A stretch of 64,000 nt of DNA from Butyriboletus loyo (GCA_038093515.1 JBBPSI010000021.1:155667-219666); one strand, 5' to 3'; positions 11,450 to 24,674 are shown, numbered from the stretch's first letter. Numbers and translations are program-made. The notes: generated from the sequence alone by a model not told the origin.

Positions 11450-11890
11450 CAAACTTGCAGGATGGGCCTGGTGTAGAAGGCGCTCCTCATCTCTCTACAC
11501 CTCCCGCACGTTCGTACCTTGTTCGTTGACGATCGCCCAGCATGTCCCGATACACAAGCTGATCAGGCGCTCATTACGCTGTCCTCGAATCCAAATTGAC
11601 AGTGCCATTGGACATCCTTACCGGCGCCGGGCCACACGAAGTCTTGAACCTGCCCTCTCTGTCTTTCATCTTGCAGCACTCGAACTTGGCATTCGAGGCA
11701 ACTTTGAGGCGTACCCTCTTACAGTCTCTGAATTTATTCAAGGGAAGGGAAAGGGCGACAAACCAGGCATTCGTATCTTGCGAGGCTAAGTCGACGAATC
11801 ATTGATCAAAGGTGGCACACCACCGGATCAGATCGACGACGATGATCCAGTTCTGATTCCAACGAGTCAAAGTGAATCCGATCAGCACGC
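11450..11890 (+). pseudogene. second decayed metallo-beta-lactamase-fold fragment
   Basis: Plus-strand pieces resemble the intact gene at 3343-4386 in collinear order. VPLDILTGAGPHEVLNLPSL matches the N-terminal LPIDMLVADTEPGIVSCPSL. After a frame change, LGIRGNFEAYP matches LGTRRDFEGYP, and IKGGTPPDQIDDD matches LQNGGVPPEEVDA. The copy breaks off just before the HxHxDH motif. It is frameshifted, lacks the zinc site and lies in the opposite orientation to the parent, 7 kb away. Confidence 0.65.
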
Positions 11891-11906
11891 AAGCTTGTTG
11901 TACAAC

Positions 11907-14762
11907 TCAAGGCGACATTTCTACGTCTTCTTGTTTTCTTTTTCTACCCTTCTCCCGTTGCATATCGAGGTTCTCAAACTTTGATGCCCACTCCTCTCGC
12001 AGACTAGCATGTTTCTTCGATCGTCTCTCTCCAGTTTCATCTCGTTCTTGACTCGTGGCCCATCCGTTTCCCCACAAACGATTTGCCCAATTATCGAGAC
12101 CCTTGTATGTATCGGCATCCCGAATCTCACGACCAGTGGATTCGTACGCGATCGTCTGTAGTTCTCGAAGGGTGAGACATTCCATGAAGGAGCGCTCCGA
12201 TGATCGAAAGATCTTCGTGATTCGGGGGAAGCGTAATTCATAGTACTTCTTAAATTAAGCAAGGGATCAATGTTATCCGAAGACGTACACCAACCTTGCT
12301 GCTCGGACTTTTCGTGAATCCGGCACCACATAATTCAACGAGGATTGGGGTTCGGAGAAGGACCGTTGGCTGGGGAAGCGTTTGAAGCATCGAGTACGAA
12401 TATGAAAGTTCATCACGAGACCCCTGTCAATGTGTGTGGTTGAGTATCTTGAATGGTTTGAGGTATGAAGACTAGCGTTCTTACCGATGGCTCGACTGCG
12501 TCTGCTCGCACCCAGAAGTTAAACTCTTCTAGCTGATCTCGGGACAAGCCGTACGAAGCAGTGAAATAAACAACAAAATGTGGTTTGACTGTGGGCTACG
12601 ATATGTGTTTGATCATCCTTGGATGGACATGTATCAACCAAGATAACTTACATGAGCTGCACATTGAGAAGAATTACCAACTGCGCCAACGTAAAACCGT
12701 GTTAGGATCGAGGGAGGTACTAGGGCACATTGAAATACATTGCCTCCGGCGAAACCAGGACAGCACCTACCTCGGAGCTCCCTTGCACGATCCTTTTCCC
12801 ATGAAGCAGCAATCACGACAAGATCAATAGTATCCCCGTATCCCGGAACATAGTCTTTCTTCAACTGTTTCCATTGAATTCAAGGGTCAGAAGTGTGGCT
12901 GTTTCGATATATTCGTGTACCTTGACCCAAGGCAACCTCCAGTCTCCATACACACTTTCCCCGGATTTGAGAACTAAACCCTCTTGGCTTTCCGCTATGC
13001 GCTGTGCCCATATTTCTCGAAGATTCTTGGCAGCGCTCTCCATGCATAGCTCAGGGCCACTAGATACCACGAAGCGCTCAGCGATCATGGCCTGGCCCGG
13101 TATTTCTTGGATGACACCTTCGAGCATGGAGCGCCGTATTGAGTATGGTACGTTAAGAAGCGAGGCACTTCCAAGGAGGAGGACGTCGAAAAACACGAGA
13201 GCAAGATGAAGAGATTCCGTTGAGGATGAATGAAGAGAAGGACACGAGTCCCTATTTATGTATGAAAAAGCTGGCCTCGTAGAAATCCACTCAAAGTACT
13301 CACAGGGGCTGCGAATCAGTTGACTCTCCTTTGGATAAGTTCATAGTCGCTCGAGCTCCTTGGGTCGTACGCGTGACAAGGCCCCGTATCCGCCAGAACT
13401 CTGGTACATACCTTTCAATATTCAAAATGACAGAGTCGAACATCCGCACTGACCATCTATGGCATTCCTCTCATTTGAGAACGCAACCATCTCGGCATCT
13501 AAAATGATGTCTTGCTTTCCTAGTCCTGCTAACGCCGCTTTGATGACTCTACTCTCAATGTTTAATTCGACGTTACAGCGTCGAGACCATAGCACCTACG
13601 GGTGCACGGCAATGCGATCCAACGTCGAGTCCCGTTTGCTCTTGCTGAATATGACGACCTTCGCTTCTCCGTCCCCGCAAAACCGAATATGGATCTGTGC
13701 CCGTTCGCCGTCATATTTCGTCTCAGCCCAGATCTCGCCGTCGGTGTCTAAGAATTCGAGAGCATGTAGGGGGCTCCGACCTTTTATTGACTTGGGGACC
13801 TCTACTGGCACACCCCAGCGCAGGTGAGCAGCTACGAGTGTACCGCCTGCCTCGAAACCCACGGCAGCCTCATCTAGCTTTGCACGTACTTTGTAAATCT
13901 TGATCATAGATCCAGAAGGATCCCATGCCTTCATGAACTGCTCTCTTCTTAGCGCTTGCTTGCTGCGTGTATCGTAGGTGAGCAGAACGTGACTGGTCAC
14001 TGCTGAGGGGGGTGCATAAAGCAGAGGACGTAAGTCTTTGAGAATGATCTGAGTGAGATAGGCGGCATCGGTAGCTGGAAGGGAATCGTAAAGGGATCGT
14101 AATATCGAGGATTTAGAACGCTTATTATTGGACGTGGACGCGTTCCCATCGTGAAAGGACTTGTCAGAGAAGAGGGACGTAGATGCCAATTCGTCCAGGA
14201 GCGCGTCTATCTCTTGAAGGCTCTTGGGTCCAATAGCGTTCTGAATCAACGCGTCAACATGGTCACAACTCACAGATCATTCCTTAGAAGGTACCTCTGT
14301 TCCAGGTACGGCATATTTAAGTATCTCCTCGCCAAGGCAACCAGAAGCGGAGCCTTGACTCCAGGCTTTCAGGTATTTCGCACCACCAGTAAAGACCGTG
14401 GACGAGTCCAAACATTGGCCGAGATACTGTGCGAGGAGTGTTTCCTGCAGACCAAACTTCCTTGGGGTATCGTCTTCTGGAAAAAGAAGACGCAGCACTG
14501 AGGCAGTAGTACCACGTGGAAGAGGAGAATGATTTCTTCTCAAAGCTTCTATCCACCTATTGACGACAGTACGAGGAGAGTGGTTTGAGGATGTACTAGT
14601 AGACTTGTGCGCGCGAGACAACGTCGTTCTGGCTGGGATGCTGGCTATTTCTCGCAGCAGAGAAACAAAGCTAGATCCTTCTTCTAGTGCCCTTGCGGAT
14701 GTTAACGCCTGATTCACTTACAACGAGAATGGTATCTGTTTGACTTCGCCTTGCGCTTCCAT
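11907..14762 (-). CDS. ATP-dependent DNA ligase (ligase IV-like, no BRCT)
   Basis: Exon 1 (14762-14722) joins 14670 to give IPFSFFVSLLREIAS, the usual opening of the ligase N-terminal domain. The adenylation domain follows: ETKYDGERAQIHI (motif I, with the lysine that takes AMP), FSKSKRDST (motif Ia/III region), ILDAEMVAF, EFWRIRGLVTR, FFDVLLLG, EGLVLKSG (motif IV) and LKKDYVPGYGDTIDLVVIAA (motif V). The OB-fold part ends with YYELRFPRITKIFR and a C-terminal tail of charged residues. About ten exons splice in frame with introns of 47-70 nt. The ligase seals nicks and double-strand breaks in the nucleus. No BRCT repeats are present downstream, so it is not a complete canonical Lig4. It looks like the ligase-IV-related family of filamentous fungi. 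Confidence 0.82.
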
Positions 14763-15076
14763 ATGATCTGACAGGTGCACAGTGCCGCTTAAACTTGCTG
14801 TTCGTCAGGGAAAGCTGAAAGTCAACAAGAAGTTTTTACATACATCCTCTACTCGGACGACGCGCGCAGCGCACACATTTGATGTCGATAATAGTAAACG
14901 ATTTGCCAAGCCGCCGAGTCACCATTGAATATGGCTACTAGTACTATTACTATTGTTCACGTGCTCGTGCAGAACGTCGGGTATAGATATAAGGAACATT
15001 TGATGATACAGATATTCATGGAAAGAGGGCGACTTTGGCGGAGGGAGTAAGGATGAATGAATGAATGTGATCCTAG
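14763..15076. other. intergenic, ligase promoter and 3' end of RhoGAP gene
   Basis: No coding segment is recognised. A short repeat of TACTA/TATTAC units near 14935-14955 and a CACGTG E-box-like site at about 14957-14962 lie upstream of the ligase gene. Confidence 0.4.
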
Positions 15077-18000
15077 TCAACTTTGTCTTGCGGTCTGCAG
15101 GGGCGAGAGAACCGGGGAAGGAACTGAACTCGTTGGTGGTCGTGGCGATACCGGAAGCCCGATTACCCGGCTGTGTCGGTTGCCTCTCTTATCAACAGCG
15201 ACGTTTAGTCCGCGGCTGGCAGCGACATGGGCCGCATGCGACCTCGATTGCATAGGGGGGAACTCAGCTCGGGTAGGTGAGAGGAGTTCCGGGTGTTGAG
15301 ATGGGTTGCTCGAGCGTGTCCGACTGGACTCCACTGTCGCATCATTTTCTGTTGTCTCGTTGCCGCTCTCGTACTGGATGGAAAGACTGTCGCTACCTTC
15401 GGAAGGGGTCTCTTCCGACGGTGCTAAGAATACGACGGATGTGAGTGGTACCCCGAACAAAAGAGGCAACGACGAACCATATAATGTCCTCCCAGCCAAA
15501 CCAAGAAGCTTGTCGGCCGCTGCGTCTGAATACTGTCGACTATTTCGGCGGCTGAGCTCACCCTCCTTGTCCACGTCATCCTCAATTATGTCGTTGGCGG
15601 CATCAACATTGAAAACCCGATTGAATTCTCCAAGCATCAAGCTGAAGACACCAGCAGGTATACCAAGCGTAGGACTGAAGACGATGCCGACGTTTCGCAT
15701 AGTCATTTTGTTGACGGCTGAGTTTTGTACGATGAGGATCAGATGGGCAGTTAGTGCGCGAAGTAAGCTGTAGTTGGCAATCGGCAGCGACGCGATGAGA
15801 TGTGATAGTTCGAGGATGCGCTCTTGCGGCTCCACAAAGTCTGCAAGTGGTGTCAGCTAAACTCTGGTACACGAAGACAAGGAGACACACGGACCCATAA
15901 CGGAGAGGAATCTCATGTGCAAGTCGCGTGTTAAAATGCTAGCAGGTAGTTCTCGAAGGAAACTTTTCAACAAGCCAGCAATGGCGTGGGGGTCCCAGTA
16001 TTCGTCGGATGCTAGAAGGTCTACGTCGCCCTCTTTACAGATCATTAGCGCACCATAGTGCCAGGATGGGAGGTCCAACATACCGGCATTAAATCTGTCC
16101 CTCAAACCCTTGATCACAGCAGAACTCCCACTTAGGCGATAAATACCCTCCTCTTGGTCGGCCTTTTTTGCTTCCAGATACTGTATACATCGGAAGACAA
16201 CTGCTGGTAGACGAGCGATCTCGGCAACGTCAAGAGACTCATCCAGGGGTACTCCAAAGACGGCTCGAGGAGCAGACGTCGGGGGCCTGTCGGCAGGTCT
16301 TCCGAAGTTCCAAAATGACCTTGACTTTGCCTTTTCTCGTCTATCACTCGACGAAGTCCCCTCCGTTGGTGCATCCTTGCTGCCAAACTTGTAGCCTGCG
16401 GGGATGGGGGCGCCACTTAGGGGTCCTGAAATCTTTACCTTCCCGCTCGGATCGCCGCGCGAAGGTGTGGAGCCGAGATCGGGCGAAGAGACACGGTCAG
16501 GGAATGCGGCTGTTGTAGGCGAACCAGACACTGCTGCCAGGCCAGGGTGGTACGACTTCCTGTCCCGTCGGGCTTCCCGGGACCGACCAGATTCAGGTGT
16601 GCCCTGCTCTTGCTTGGGATACACCCCTCGTCTATCAATGTCTGTATAATGACCAAGCTCCGAGCTCGATCTGACCGCCACCAAGCCCTGACCAGCAACT
16701 TCAAGCGGTGAGGTTGTAGGTAGAGAACTTGACAACGGGAGTTCTGTGCGGTCGACAAGCCTTTTTGCGTATTCTTCATGGATGGACTGATCCCGGTCTG
16801 TGTTGACAGTGTACACAGATTTAGTTGGACTTGAGGAATAGGGCTCGTCGATCGAGGCAAAACCTGGGAGAGGTGCTGACTGGAAGAACTTCGAATTATT
16901 CGCGTCTTCCGTAAGTTGTGATACAGGTATTACTGTGGCTCGCGAGATATCATCTTTCGACAAAATTCTCATTCCGCGTTTTCCATTTGGCGTGGCGACG
17001 GTATCTTGATTCGAGCTCACGCTGGAACGAGGTTGGCCCGATCCAGGGCCTTGAATTTGGGAGACGTTGACCGAAATGGGGCTTGGACCAATCGAGACCG
17101 GAGTAAACGAATCTTCATTGAAGGTTCCCGTCACATAACGAACGAGTATGTCCACCCAACTATCCCGCTCGATGTCGCTTTCAGCACATAGGACATGACG
17201 TGGATTGGAGCCGCCAGGCCCCTTCTTTGCTTCAATGATAAGGAACGCGTGCCGATAATTTTTCTCGTCGTCGTTCTCTGTTGTTCGCTGTTGACGACCT
17301 ATTTGCGCATTCGTTATGACGATGGAACCAAGGTGAGCACCGCCACGCTGTTACAGTATTAAATGGGATAGCAACGTTTATATTACAAGTACTCACGCTT
17401 TCATAATATTCGAGAACAGGTCCTTGTAAGACGAAGTACCGGGTCTTCCACCCACCAAAGTTTTTACCTCGTTTGGTGAGATAGCCTTCTTTGTGTCCGG
17501 CCTGCATTACTGGCTTCTTTGCCTCGCGGACAATGTCGGAAGTCAGAAATGCAATTATTTCATCCCTGTTCTTGACTGGAAGCTCAATCAATGATTGCAG
17601 ATATACTTCTAGAGCGACCTAAACAAACAACCCTCAGCCTCCAAAAAAAATAAAGCTTAGATTTACGAGTCTTGCTTACTTTGCGCTGATCGGATTTTGC
17701 AGGTGCGTGATCTCTCCACAGTTTACCTTCCGGGAGGGCTGCAATCTTCTTGGAGACACTCTTCCCAACAACAGCCCTCAGCCGATGGTCAAGTCCTAGT
17801 ACGTCAGAGTATAATTTTTCTATTTTCCAGGGTTCCTTGCCTTTCCCAGGATCTACTTCAATCTGAAAAGACAATACCTCCTTTCCCCGATCATTCGGCC
17901 TGATAGAGGAATGCGAAACCATGACACGAGTAGTTTTGAGGTCATCAGCAATAAGAGGGAGTGCACGGAAAGAGGGATTGGGCCCATCGCTCGAGGTACC

Positions 18001-19692
18001 ACCCATGGATTTCGTTAGTGAAAGATAAGATTCCGGAAAAGGAGAGTCCGGCTGGGGCGTCAATGGTGTAGATTCCAAAGACGATTGTGATTGTGATAAC
18101 ACTGAAATATCGGGTTGGGCCTGCCAACGTGTCTGCGATAATATGACTGCTTCTGAAGCTGGAGGCAGATGAGATCCCGAGTTTGGGATGGATTGCGATG
18201 AGGCACTCTGAGTGTGACTTGGTTGGTGCACTTGAATAGGGCCGGGCGAAGGCGACATGGATAAATCATCCATATTGGCAGGTTTGTCATGTCTGTTAAT
18301 GGTCAACAGGGGCTGTTGTTGTTGCTCAGTTTCCTCAAACCCATCCTCCTCTTCGTCCGTGTCGAAAAACTCGTGATCATCTTTGGGACGTGGACCAGCG
18401 CGCCCTAATGTGCTGAGTGAGTCTCTACCACCATTGGCGCCCTGACCCATTTGCGCCTGGGCTGGTCCAGACGTTAACAGGGCTGCAGTCGACCCCGAAC
18501 GTTGCAGTGGACCTTCAGCCATGTTAGCAATGTACCGCTTGGCCTCATCTGGGAGAGAAACGCTCGAGTCTCTGTTTACAGGATTCGAAATTTCCGGAAT
18601 TGGACTGAGCGAACCAGAGCTGAGACCGGAAGAAGAATGAGCCGCCAATGATGTATGGTGGATACCAGGTACGGGTGCCTGTGGTGAAACAGCAGTGTTG
18701 GGAGTGTGTTGAATGAAAGGAGGTTGTGGTTGCGATCCCGGAAACCCATTGGCATCAATGGGCAAGTTCGATGGAATGGTATTCTGTTGCGAAGACCTGC
18801 CGTGTGGTATTGGCGATCCTGAGTTGTTGGCGACAGAGGTGGGTACACGAGTATATGCCTTTTCTGCTTCGTTTAAACGAGATGAAAGTACGGCGGGAGA
18901 AGATAATGGATTTGACGGAGTGCTAGAGTTTCCGTGGGGAAGAGACACCGATCTAGGAGGCACGACGACGGGTGACAGGGATATGTTGGCAGACCCATTG
19001 GGATGGGGTGTTTGAAGATCACGGCCATTTACATCTTGCGAGTGAGGGGGAGTGATAGGACGATCGTCGGCGCGGGAACCTGGAGCCGTATTTTCAGGGA
19101 AAGATGAATTGTATGAGACTGGAGGGTGGGGAAGAGAGTACACACCTGGTGTATCAGACAGATGCCGGACCATGGCTGCGCGGGGATCAAGAGAGCCATT
19201 TTCTGAAGTGGTGGACATGGTAATGTTGGACGCAGACGGTCTTAATGGCCTGGGCTTGTCCTTATCCTTCTTGGCGAGCTCGAGACTAAGACCAGCAGCC
19301 TGAAGACAGGCCTTGTAGACATCTCGTTCGGCCCGCATGCGTTCAAGTTCCTTGAGGACTTGGTTGTAACCACTGCGCTGCTTCTCGATTAACTTCCAGA
19401 GTTGAGTGTTCTGGGTGGAGAATAAGTTTCGTTCGGAAAGTGCCTGGTCAAGGGCAGCGAGAGGAGGGTTTGGAGCGTTGGCATGTTGGGAGAGGAGGGC
19501 GTCGAGGGAGATTGGATGTGTAGTCGGATTGGTGACAGAGGATGAGGGTGGCAAAGAGGACGTGGAGGATGAGGCGTGCGGGCGGGAAGAACTCGAGTTG
19601 GATGACGAATGGCGCTCGCGAATGAGGTTACTGTCGAAGGATGAGCTCAGGGGGGAGCTCATGGTGACTGCAGCGGGCGATTGTATCTCCAC
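15077..19692 (-). CDS. Bem3-like PX-PH-RhoGAP protein
   Basis: Four exons, 19692-17680, 17618-17397, 17347-15895 and 15840-15077, sum to 4452 nt (1483 aa). A Ser/Pro-rich N-terminus carries a short coiled coil (KLIEKQRSGYNQVLKELERM). A PX domain follows (SFQIEVDPGKGKEPWKIEKL to VALEVYLQSLIELP), then a PH domain (KEGYLTKRGKNFGGWKTRYF to DSWVDILVRYV). A long disordered stretch leads to a RhoGAP domain (GVPLDESLDVA, EGIYRLSGSSAVIKGLRDRF, AGLLKSFLRELP, MTMRNVGIVFSPTL). The EGIYRLSG arginine is the catalytic finger. Bem3 relatives accelerate GTP hydrolysis by Cdc42 at sites of polarised growth, recruited by phosphoinositides. The neighbouring serine dehydratase is divergent across 363 bp. Confidence 0.92.
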
Positions 19693-20055
19693 GTTGAATG
19701 GTAGAAAGTGACTGCAGTGAACGTGATGGGTATGGCTGGGACTTTCGTGCCAAGATCGTCGCAGAAGTAACAGAATGGCTGTGAGGATGCTGAGCTCTCA
19801 GATTTGATTGGGGAAATGAACGTGGCAAACCTCCACGATTGCAGAAAAAAAGAAAAAGAAAAGCAAAAAGGCTGCACGAACGACCTGGTCCTGGTTTTTC
19901 TCTGACAATTGACACGAACTGTAACTGTAACTGTGCTACCGATCGCACACGCCTGGCAGCGTTGCCCCTTCCATATCCAGATCGCCGACCCTGTACATAG
20001 CATAGCTCGGGTAGACCAGGACTGTCATGTACTCTTTCCTTTCTTCATCATTGTC
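19693..20055. promoter_or_regulatory. divergent promoter, RhoGAP and L-serine dehydratase
   Basis: A 363-bp spacer lies between two start codons facing away from each other. It contains an A-rich stretch (about 19848-19870, AAAAAAGAAAAAGAAAAGC) on the plus strand. No further element is recognised. Confidence 0.5.
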
Positions 20056-22979
20056 ATGCTCTCTTCTACAGTCCGCGCAGGGCTCCGCACGCCTGTCAGT
20101 CTCACTGCCAACGCTGTCAGGACTTTCCGACGCCACCACATTCGTTGTATCTCTCGTTCTCCAGTAGTTGGCAACCTTCCTACAAACAATCTTGCCCTAA
20201 GCCAAGCCACGGAATCCGATCTGTCTGTCGAGCCTGACTCTTTCAAGTCGAGTCATGCTGTTATCTCAACATTTGACCTGTTCAGCATCGGTGGTGGGTA
20301 CATCCCCAGTACTGCCTACATGACAAGCTTAACTGGGTTTTCAAGTTGGCCCAAGCAGCTCACACACAGTCGGGCCCATGCGCGCCGGGAAAATATTCAT
20401 TGCGGATCTCAAAGAATTAGGCTTGCTTGATCAGGTATGTAAACCCCGTCTTCATCTACAAGTCCGTTTAACACCTATTACAAGGTCAAGACCATCAAAA
20501 TAATCCTGTGAGTGTCATACAATACGTTATTACATATTGCTTGGCTGACCTGGCTCCCACCTTAGCTATGGTTCACTTGCGGCAACCGGTCAGTCTTGCA
20601 TATGCATCACATCCGCCACCCACTTACATTCTTGGGCTTCTCCTTCCCAGGTAAAGGGTACGCTGTGGGGCCTTTAAACTGTATCGTAAGACTGAACCTC
20701 GCTCTAGCCACCACACGCCCCAAGCAATCCTCCTCGGTCTAGAAGGGTCTGATCCCGAGACCATCGATTGCGGCACCATTCCTTCACGCTACGAGGCTAT
20801 CGTGCTCAACAAATCCTTGCATCTTGGTGGAAAACGGCGCATACACTTTGACATGGACCAAGATATGCTGTGGCGCTGGGATCAGGTTCTCAAAACGCAC
20901 CCTAACGGTATGCGTTTCTCCTGTTTTGACGAACACGGGGATCTTTTGGCCACGAATGAGTATTTCAGGTAAAGTCTCACATTGCCTCTCTGCCTATGAT
21001 TGCCACACCAACCATCCCCAGCGTCGGTGGCGGTTTCGTCGTCAACGAGAACACCAAGGGTTCGTGGTATCCTTGCCGCAATCTGTTCTCACTAACTCCG
21101 CAGCAGTCGATGAAAACTTGTTTTACAAGGGTGTCGACAAAAGTGCTGTACATGGAGCTCGCCTGCATCAGACCTATAGCGTAGAGAAAGGCGATGTTAT
21201 TCCTACACAACCTAAAGCCAATGATCCAGGCCAGCCACCATACCCTTTTGAATCAGGGAATAGTCTCCTTGCACTAACTAGAAAACACAACGTGGGTTCC
21301 GTCGGTTCGACCCTTCGGACGCCGTCAGCCTGATCCCTGTGCTAGCTGACTATTGCCCAAATCGTCCACGACAACGAACGCTACTTCGGCCTCTCCGAGC
21401 AGCAGATACATGACAAGGTATATTGGTCAACGATATCACTAGAATGTCCGAATGAAAATTGATGACCTCCCTTGTCAGCTCACGCGTATCTGGGGTGTCA
21501 TGGACAATTGCATTCGCACTGGAGTGGCAGCCACCGAAAAGACATTACCCGGTAGGCTGGGGTTGCAAAGACGCGCTCCGATGCTTTACAGGCGTCTCAT
21601 GCGAGGGTGAGTTGTGTTTCCCTATGCGAGATCCGTCCATTCAGAACCCTCGCGAACAAAAGATTTTACCCAGGGATTGGCACACCAACCGTACAACTTA
21701 TTGAACCTGGCTTATCCCTAACTTCTGTAAGTGCTATAGACACTCCTGAAAGCACGGAGGCCGCTGCGTCTTCCAATCAAGAACAGCAAGAACCAGTCAT
21801 ACATCAAGTCATGCAAGCTCGTGCCCCTCGCGTGACTGGGTCATTTGATCACCCAGTTCTCCCTATGCCCCCTGTTGGTATTGTTTGCGATTAATCTGAC
21901 TATATGCCACTTATCATTACTGGATTTAAGCGCAAGACAATGATTCCAGCTGTCGATTTTCTTTCCTGTTATGCAATTGCAGTCAATGAAGTAAATGCTT
22001 CTGGTGGGCGCATTGTCACCTCCCCCACCAATGGCGCCGCTGGCGTTATCCCTGCTGTGTTAAAATATATCATTGAGTTTGTCAGCGATGACCCCGAGAA
22101 GTCTGTGAAGACGTTCTTATTGACCGCTTCAGTCCGTCCGTCCTCACCTTGGGTAATAACGTATGGCTGATGAATGGTATTTTCAGGCCATTGGGATGCT
22201 GTTCAAGCGTGGAAGTACCATTTCTGCTGCTGAAGGTGGTTGCCAGGCTGAAGTTGGAGGTATATCATTTACCTGGCACTTTTCGACACAATATTAACAC
22301 GTATCGACGCAGTGGCTTGTTCCATGGCCAGTGCTGGTTTCGCAGCGTGCATGGGTGCTTCTCCCGAGACGATATTACAGGTGAGCCATAGACCTTATAC
22401 GTCACAGATGATTAATGCTTGTGTAGGCTGCAGAGATCGGTATCGGTATAGCGTACCTGTCAAAATGTGTGAAGTTCGTCTGACCAATGTGACAGAGCAC
22501 AACCTCGGCTTAACTTGTGATCCGATTGATGGGCTTGTGCAGGTTCCTTGTATCGTATGTATTCAATTTTGTATTTGATACACTCTAACGTACTGTGGTC
22601 CAGGAACGCAACAGTCTGGGAGGTTCGGACAGTTCATTGCATACTCCTTGGGTGAGCTAACTCCTTGTACTCCGGAGCAGCCGTGAAAGCGGTCACTGCC
22701 GCGCAACTCTCCATGGCCAGTCATGGTATATATCGAGTCACACTTGACGAAGCAATTGAAGCTATGCGTCTTACGGCCGTAGACATGAGCGTCAAGTACA
22801 AAGAAACGAGTCTTTCTGTACGTTTCCCTGTCCTTCTGTTTACTTGAGCTTGAGCTTCACATATGGGACTTGACACAGGGGCTCGCTGTGAGTAAAAGTG
22901 TCCCGCCTGCAAGTGATAGGGTGCTGACGATGCAACTTAGACCACGGTCAAGATCCCGCTGACCGTTCCTGCATGTTGA
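20056..22979 (+). CDS. iron-sulfur L-serine dehydratase (bacterial SdaA type), probably mitochondrial
   Basis: More than ten exons. The start [16 protein letters not shown] followed by FRRHHIRC is Arg/Ser-rich without acids and looks like a mitochondrial presequence. Splicing yields the beta-domain motif [18 protein letters not shown], then [20 protein letters not shown] and the catalytic domain [19 protein letters not shown]. The cluster cysteines lie in [17 protein letters not shown] and VQVPCIERN, matching the three Cys that bind the [4Fe-4S] cluster in bacterial enzymes. The final exons read [15 protein letters not shown], with a Cys at the C-terminal end as in bacterial LSD. The enzyme converts L-serine to pyruvate and ammonia without PLP. 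Fungi usually use PLP serine dehydratases, so an old transfer or retained bacterial-type enzyme is plausible. The gene is fully intron-rich, so any transfer is not recent. Confidence 0.9.
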
Positions 22980-23210
22980 TGCAGTACTTTGGCTCTCCGG
23001 TTTACCGCGATGATTTATTTGTAATCACAATCGTTTCTTACTCTTTCTCCAGACGGACTTTGGGTTGTTACATTTGGCTAAGATACGCATATTTTGTTTA
23101 CGACGACGGACCAGTATGGAACGTAGATAGCTACCTCCTGTGATCACGTGGCAGCGAAATCATAGGTTAGCCGCGTCAAGTCATATCATACAGCTGTACC
23201 TTTTACTTTC

Positions 23211-24674
23211 ATGATGGAACAACAAGGACCACCGTCCCAATTACCGGCATCGTCCTCCAAGTATCACCACCCTTATTTCACTATGTCCGAGGTCGACTAT
23301 CTTTCTGAGAAGCAGCGGGGCAAGCTCTCCGTCAGCCAGGAAGAGAAGGTAAGGCAGCAAGCGTGTGGTTTCTTGGAGGTCGTAGGTGCGAAAATTGGAT
23401 TGTGAGTAGTTTCAACCCTTAGCTTGCACATTTTCCCGACCGCCTATTACAGTCCTCGGAGGACGATTGCAACTGCCCAAAACCTGTATCACCGCTTTCA
23501 TCTGTTCTTTCCGAGGAAAGATTTCAGTTACTATGTACGCGCGTCTTGTGGATCCATGGTGTTCCTATACTAACCGCGGGACAGGATGCAACTCTTGCTG
23601 CGCTGTATGTATCAACGAAGATGCATGACACTTTGAAAAAGCCCCGGGAGATCCTCATGGTTTCTTATGCTGTCCGATTTCCGGAGTTGGCAGCAAAATC
23701 GAAGACACTGGGTGGTGAAGTTGACATGGATCCTATGGTGAGTCTCAGCTCTGTCTGTCTAGGAGTTGTATTTAGGTCATTCAGACAGTCGAACACGATC
23801 GCCAGCGGCTTCTTGCCGTGGAACGTTTGATATTGGAGACAATTTGTTTCAACTTTACCTCGAAGATGCCTTTTCCCTACGTTATCAAATTAGGTCGAAA
23901 TTTGGCAGGTGATTCCTTAATCTTGTCCACTCGTTCAAAAATATCGATTTTCACTTCTAGCATCCAAGACGCTCATCAAGTTTGCATGGCGTCTAACGAT
24001 CGACTGGTACGGGGGAGCTTTGCGTTTCCGTTGGGTGAATGATCTCAACACCCCCCATATAGCCATCGGACTCTTGTTCCTATCATGCACCCACCCAATA
24101 CGGTAGCCTTGGGCTGCCTGTATACCTCTGCCCTCCTTCTGACATCGGAGACCCCTCCGCCATCTGGTCCAATTGACGATTCTGCTCGACATATAGTCAA
24201 TCTTTTAAAGGAAAAAGCTGAATGGGAACAAATATATATGGTGGAGGCAGAAGATTTGCAAGGTCAGTGCCTCATCTCTTGGTATTACGTGTGGCATATT
24301 GATATTTGCTGCAATAAAATATGACAGAAATCGCACATCTTATTATCGACCTTCTCATCCAGGCCGCGCAAAACACGTCTGTGAATACGTCACCTAGAAC
24401 GCCCTCCTCACCATCCCCACACCCATCTCCGCGAAATCAACATTACTCTGCTGGTCCTCCGCAACCACCACCAGTTCCTTATAAAGCCGAGCAATTGATT
24501 CATCTGAAGATTGCGATGCGACAGAATGAGTATCCGCCTCGACCGCATCAACCACTCGCAGGATCCGATCCTAGTGCCTTGTACAGTGGAGAAGATGTTG
24601 CTTTGCTCGGAAAGAATGAGGGTACTGTGCGATTCTTATTCGGGCCACCCGGTATTGTGGGCCAAGAGGTATGA
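23211..24674 (+). CDS. CTD-kinase-type cyclin (Ctk2/cyclin K-like)
   Basis: About seven exons. An N-terminal MMEQQGPPSQL leads to YLSEKQRGKLSVSQEEK and the first cyclin box: TIATAQNLYHRFHLFFP, DATLAALYVSTKMHDTLKKP, and VEHDRQRLLAVERLILETI. The second box contains FAWRLTIDCHR and NTVALGCLYTSALL. The protein ends in a Ser/Pro-rich tail with PRTPSSPSPHPSP. The first box, with its long PREILMVSYAVRF insert, resembles cyclins of the kinase that phosphorylates the RNA polymerase II tail (Ctk2, cyclin K). Exon 4 is joined by a donor at about 23909 giving NLAASKTLIKFAW. It lies 128 bp upstream of a co-directed kinase gene but is a separate transcription unit. Confidence 0.78.

Noticed and set aside
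21290..21320. GGTTCGACCC, similar to a tRNA B box
   Set aside because: It lies inside the serine dehydratase gene with no A box or cloverleaf around it. No tRNA gene was found in the window.
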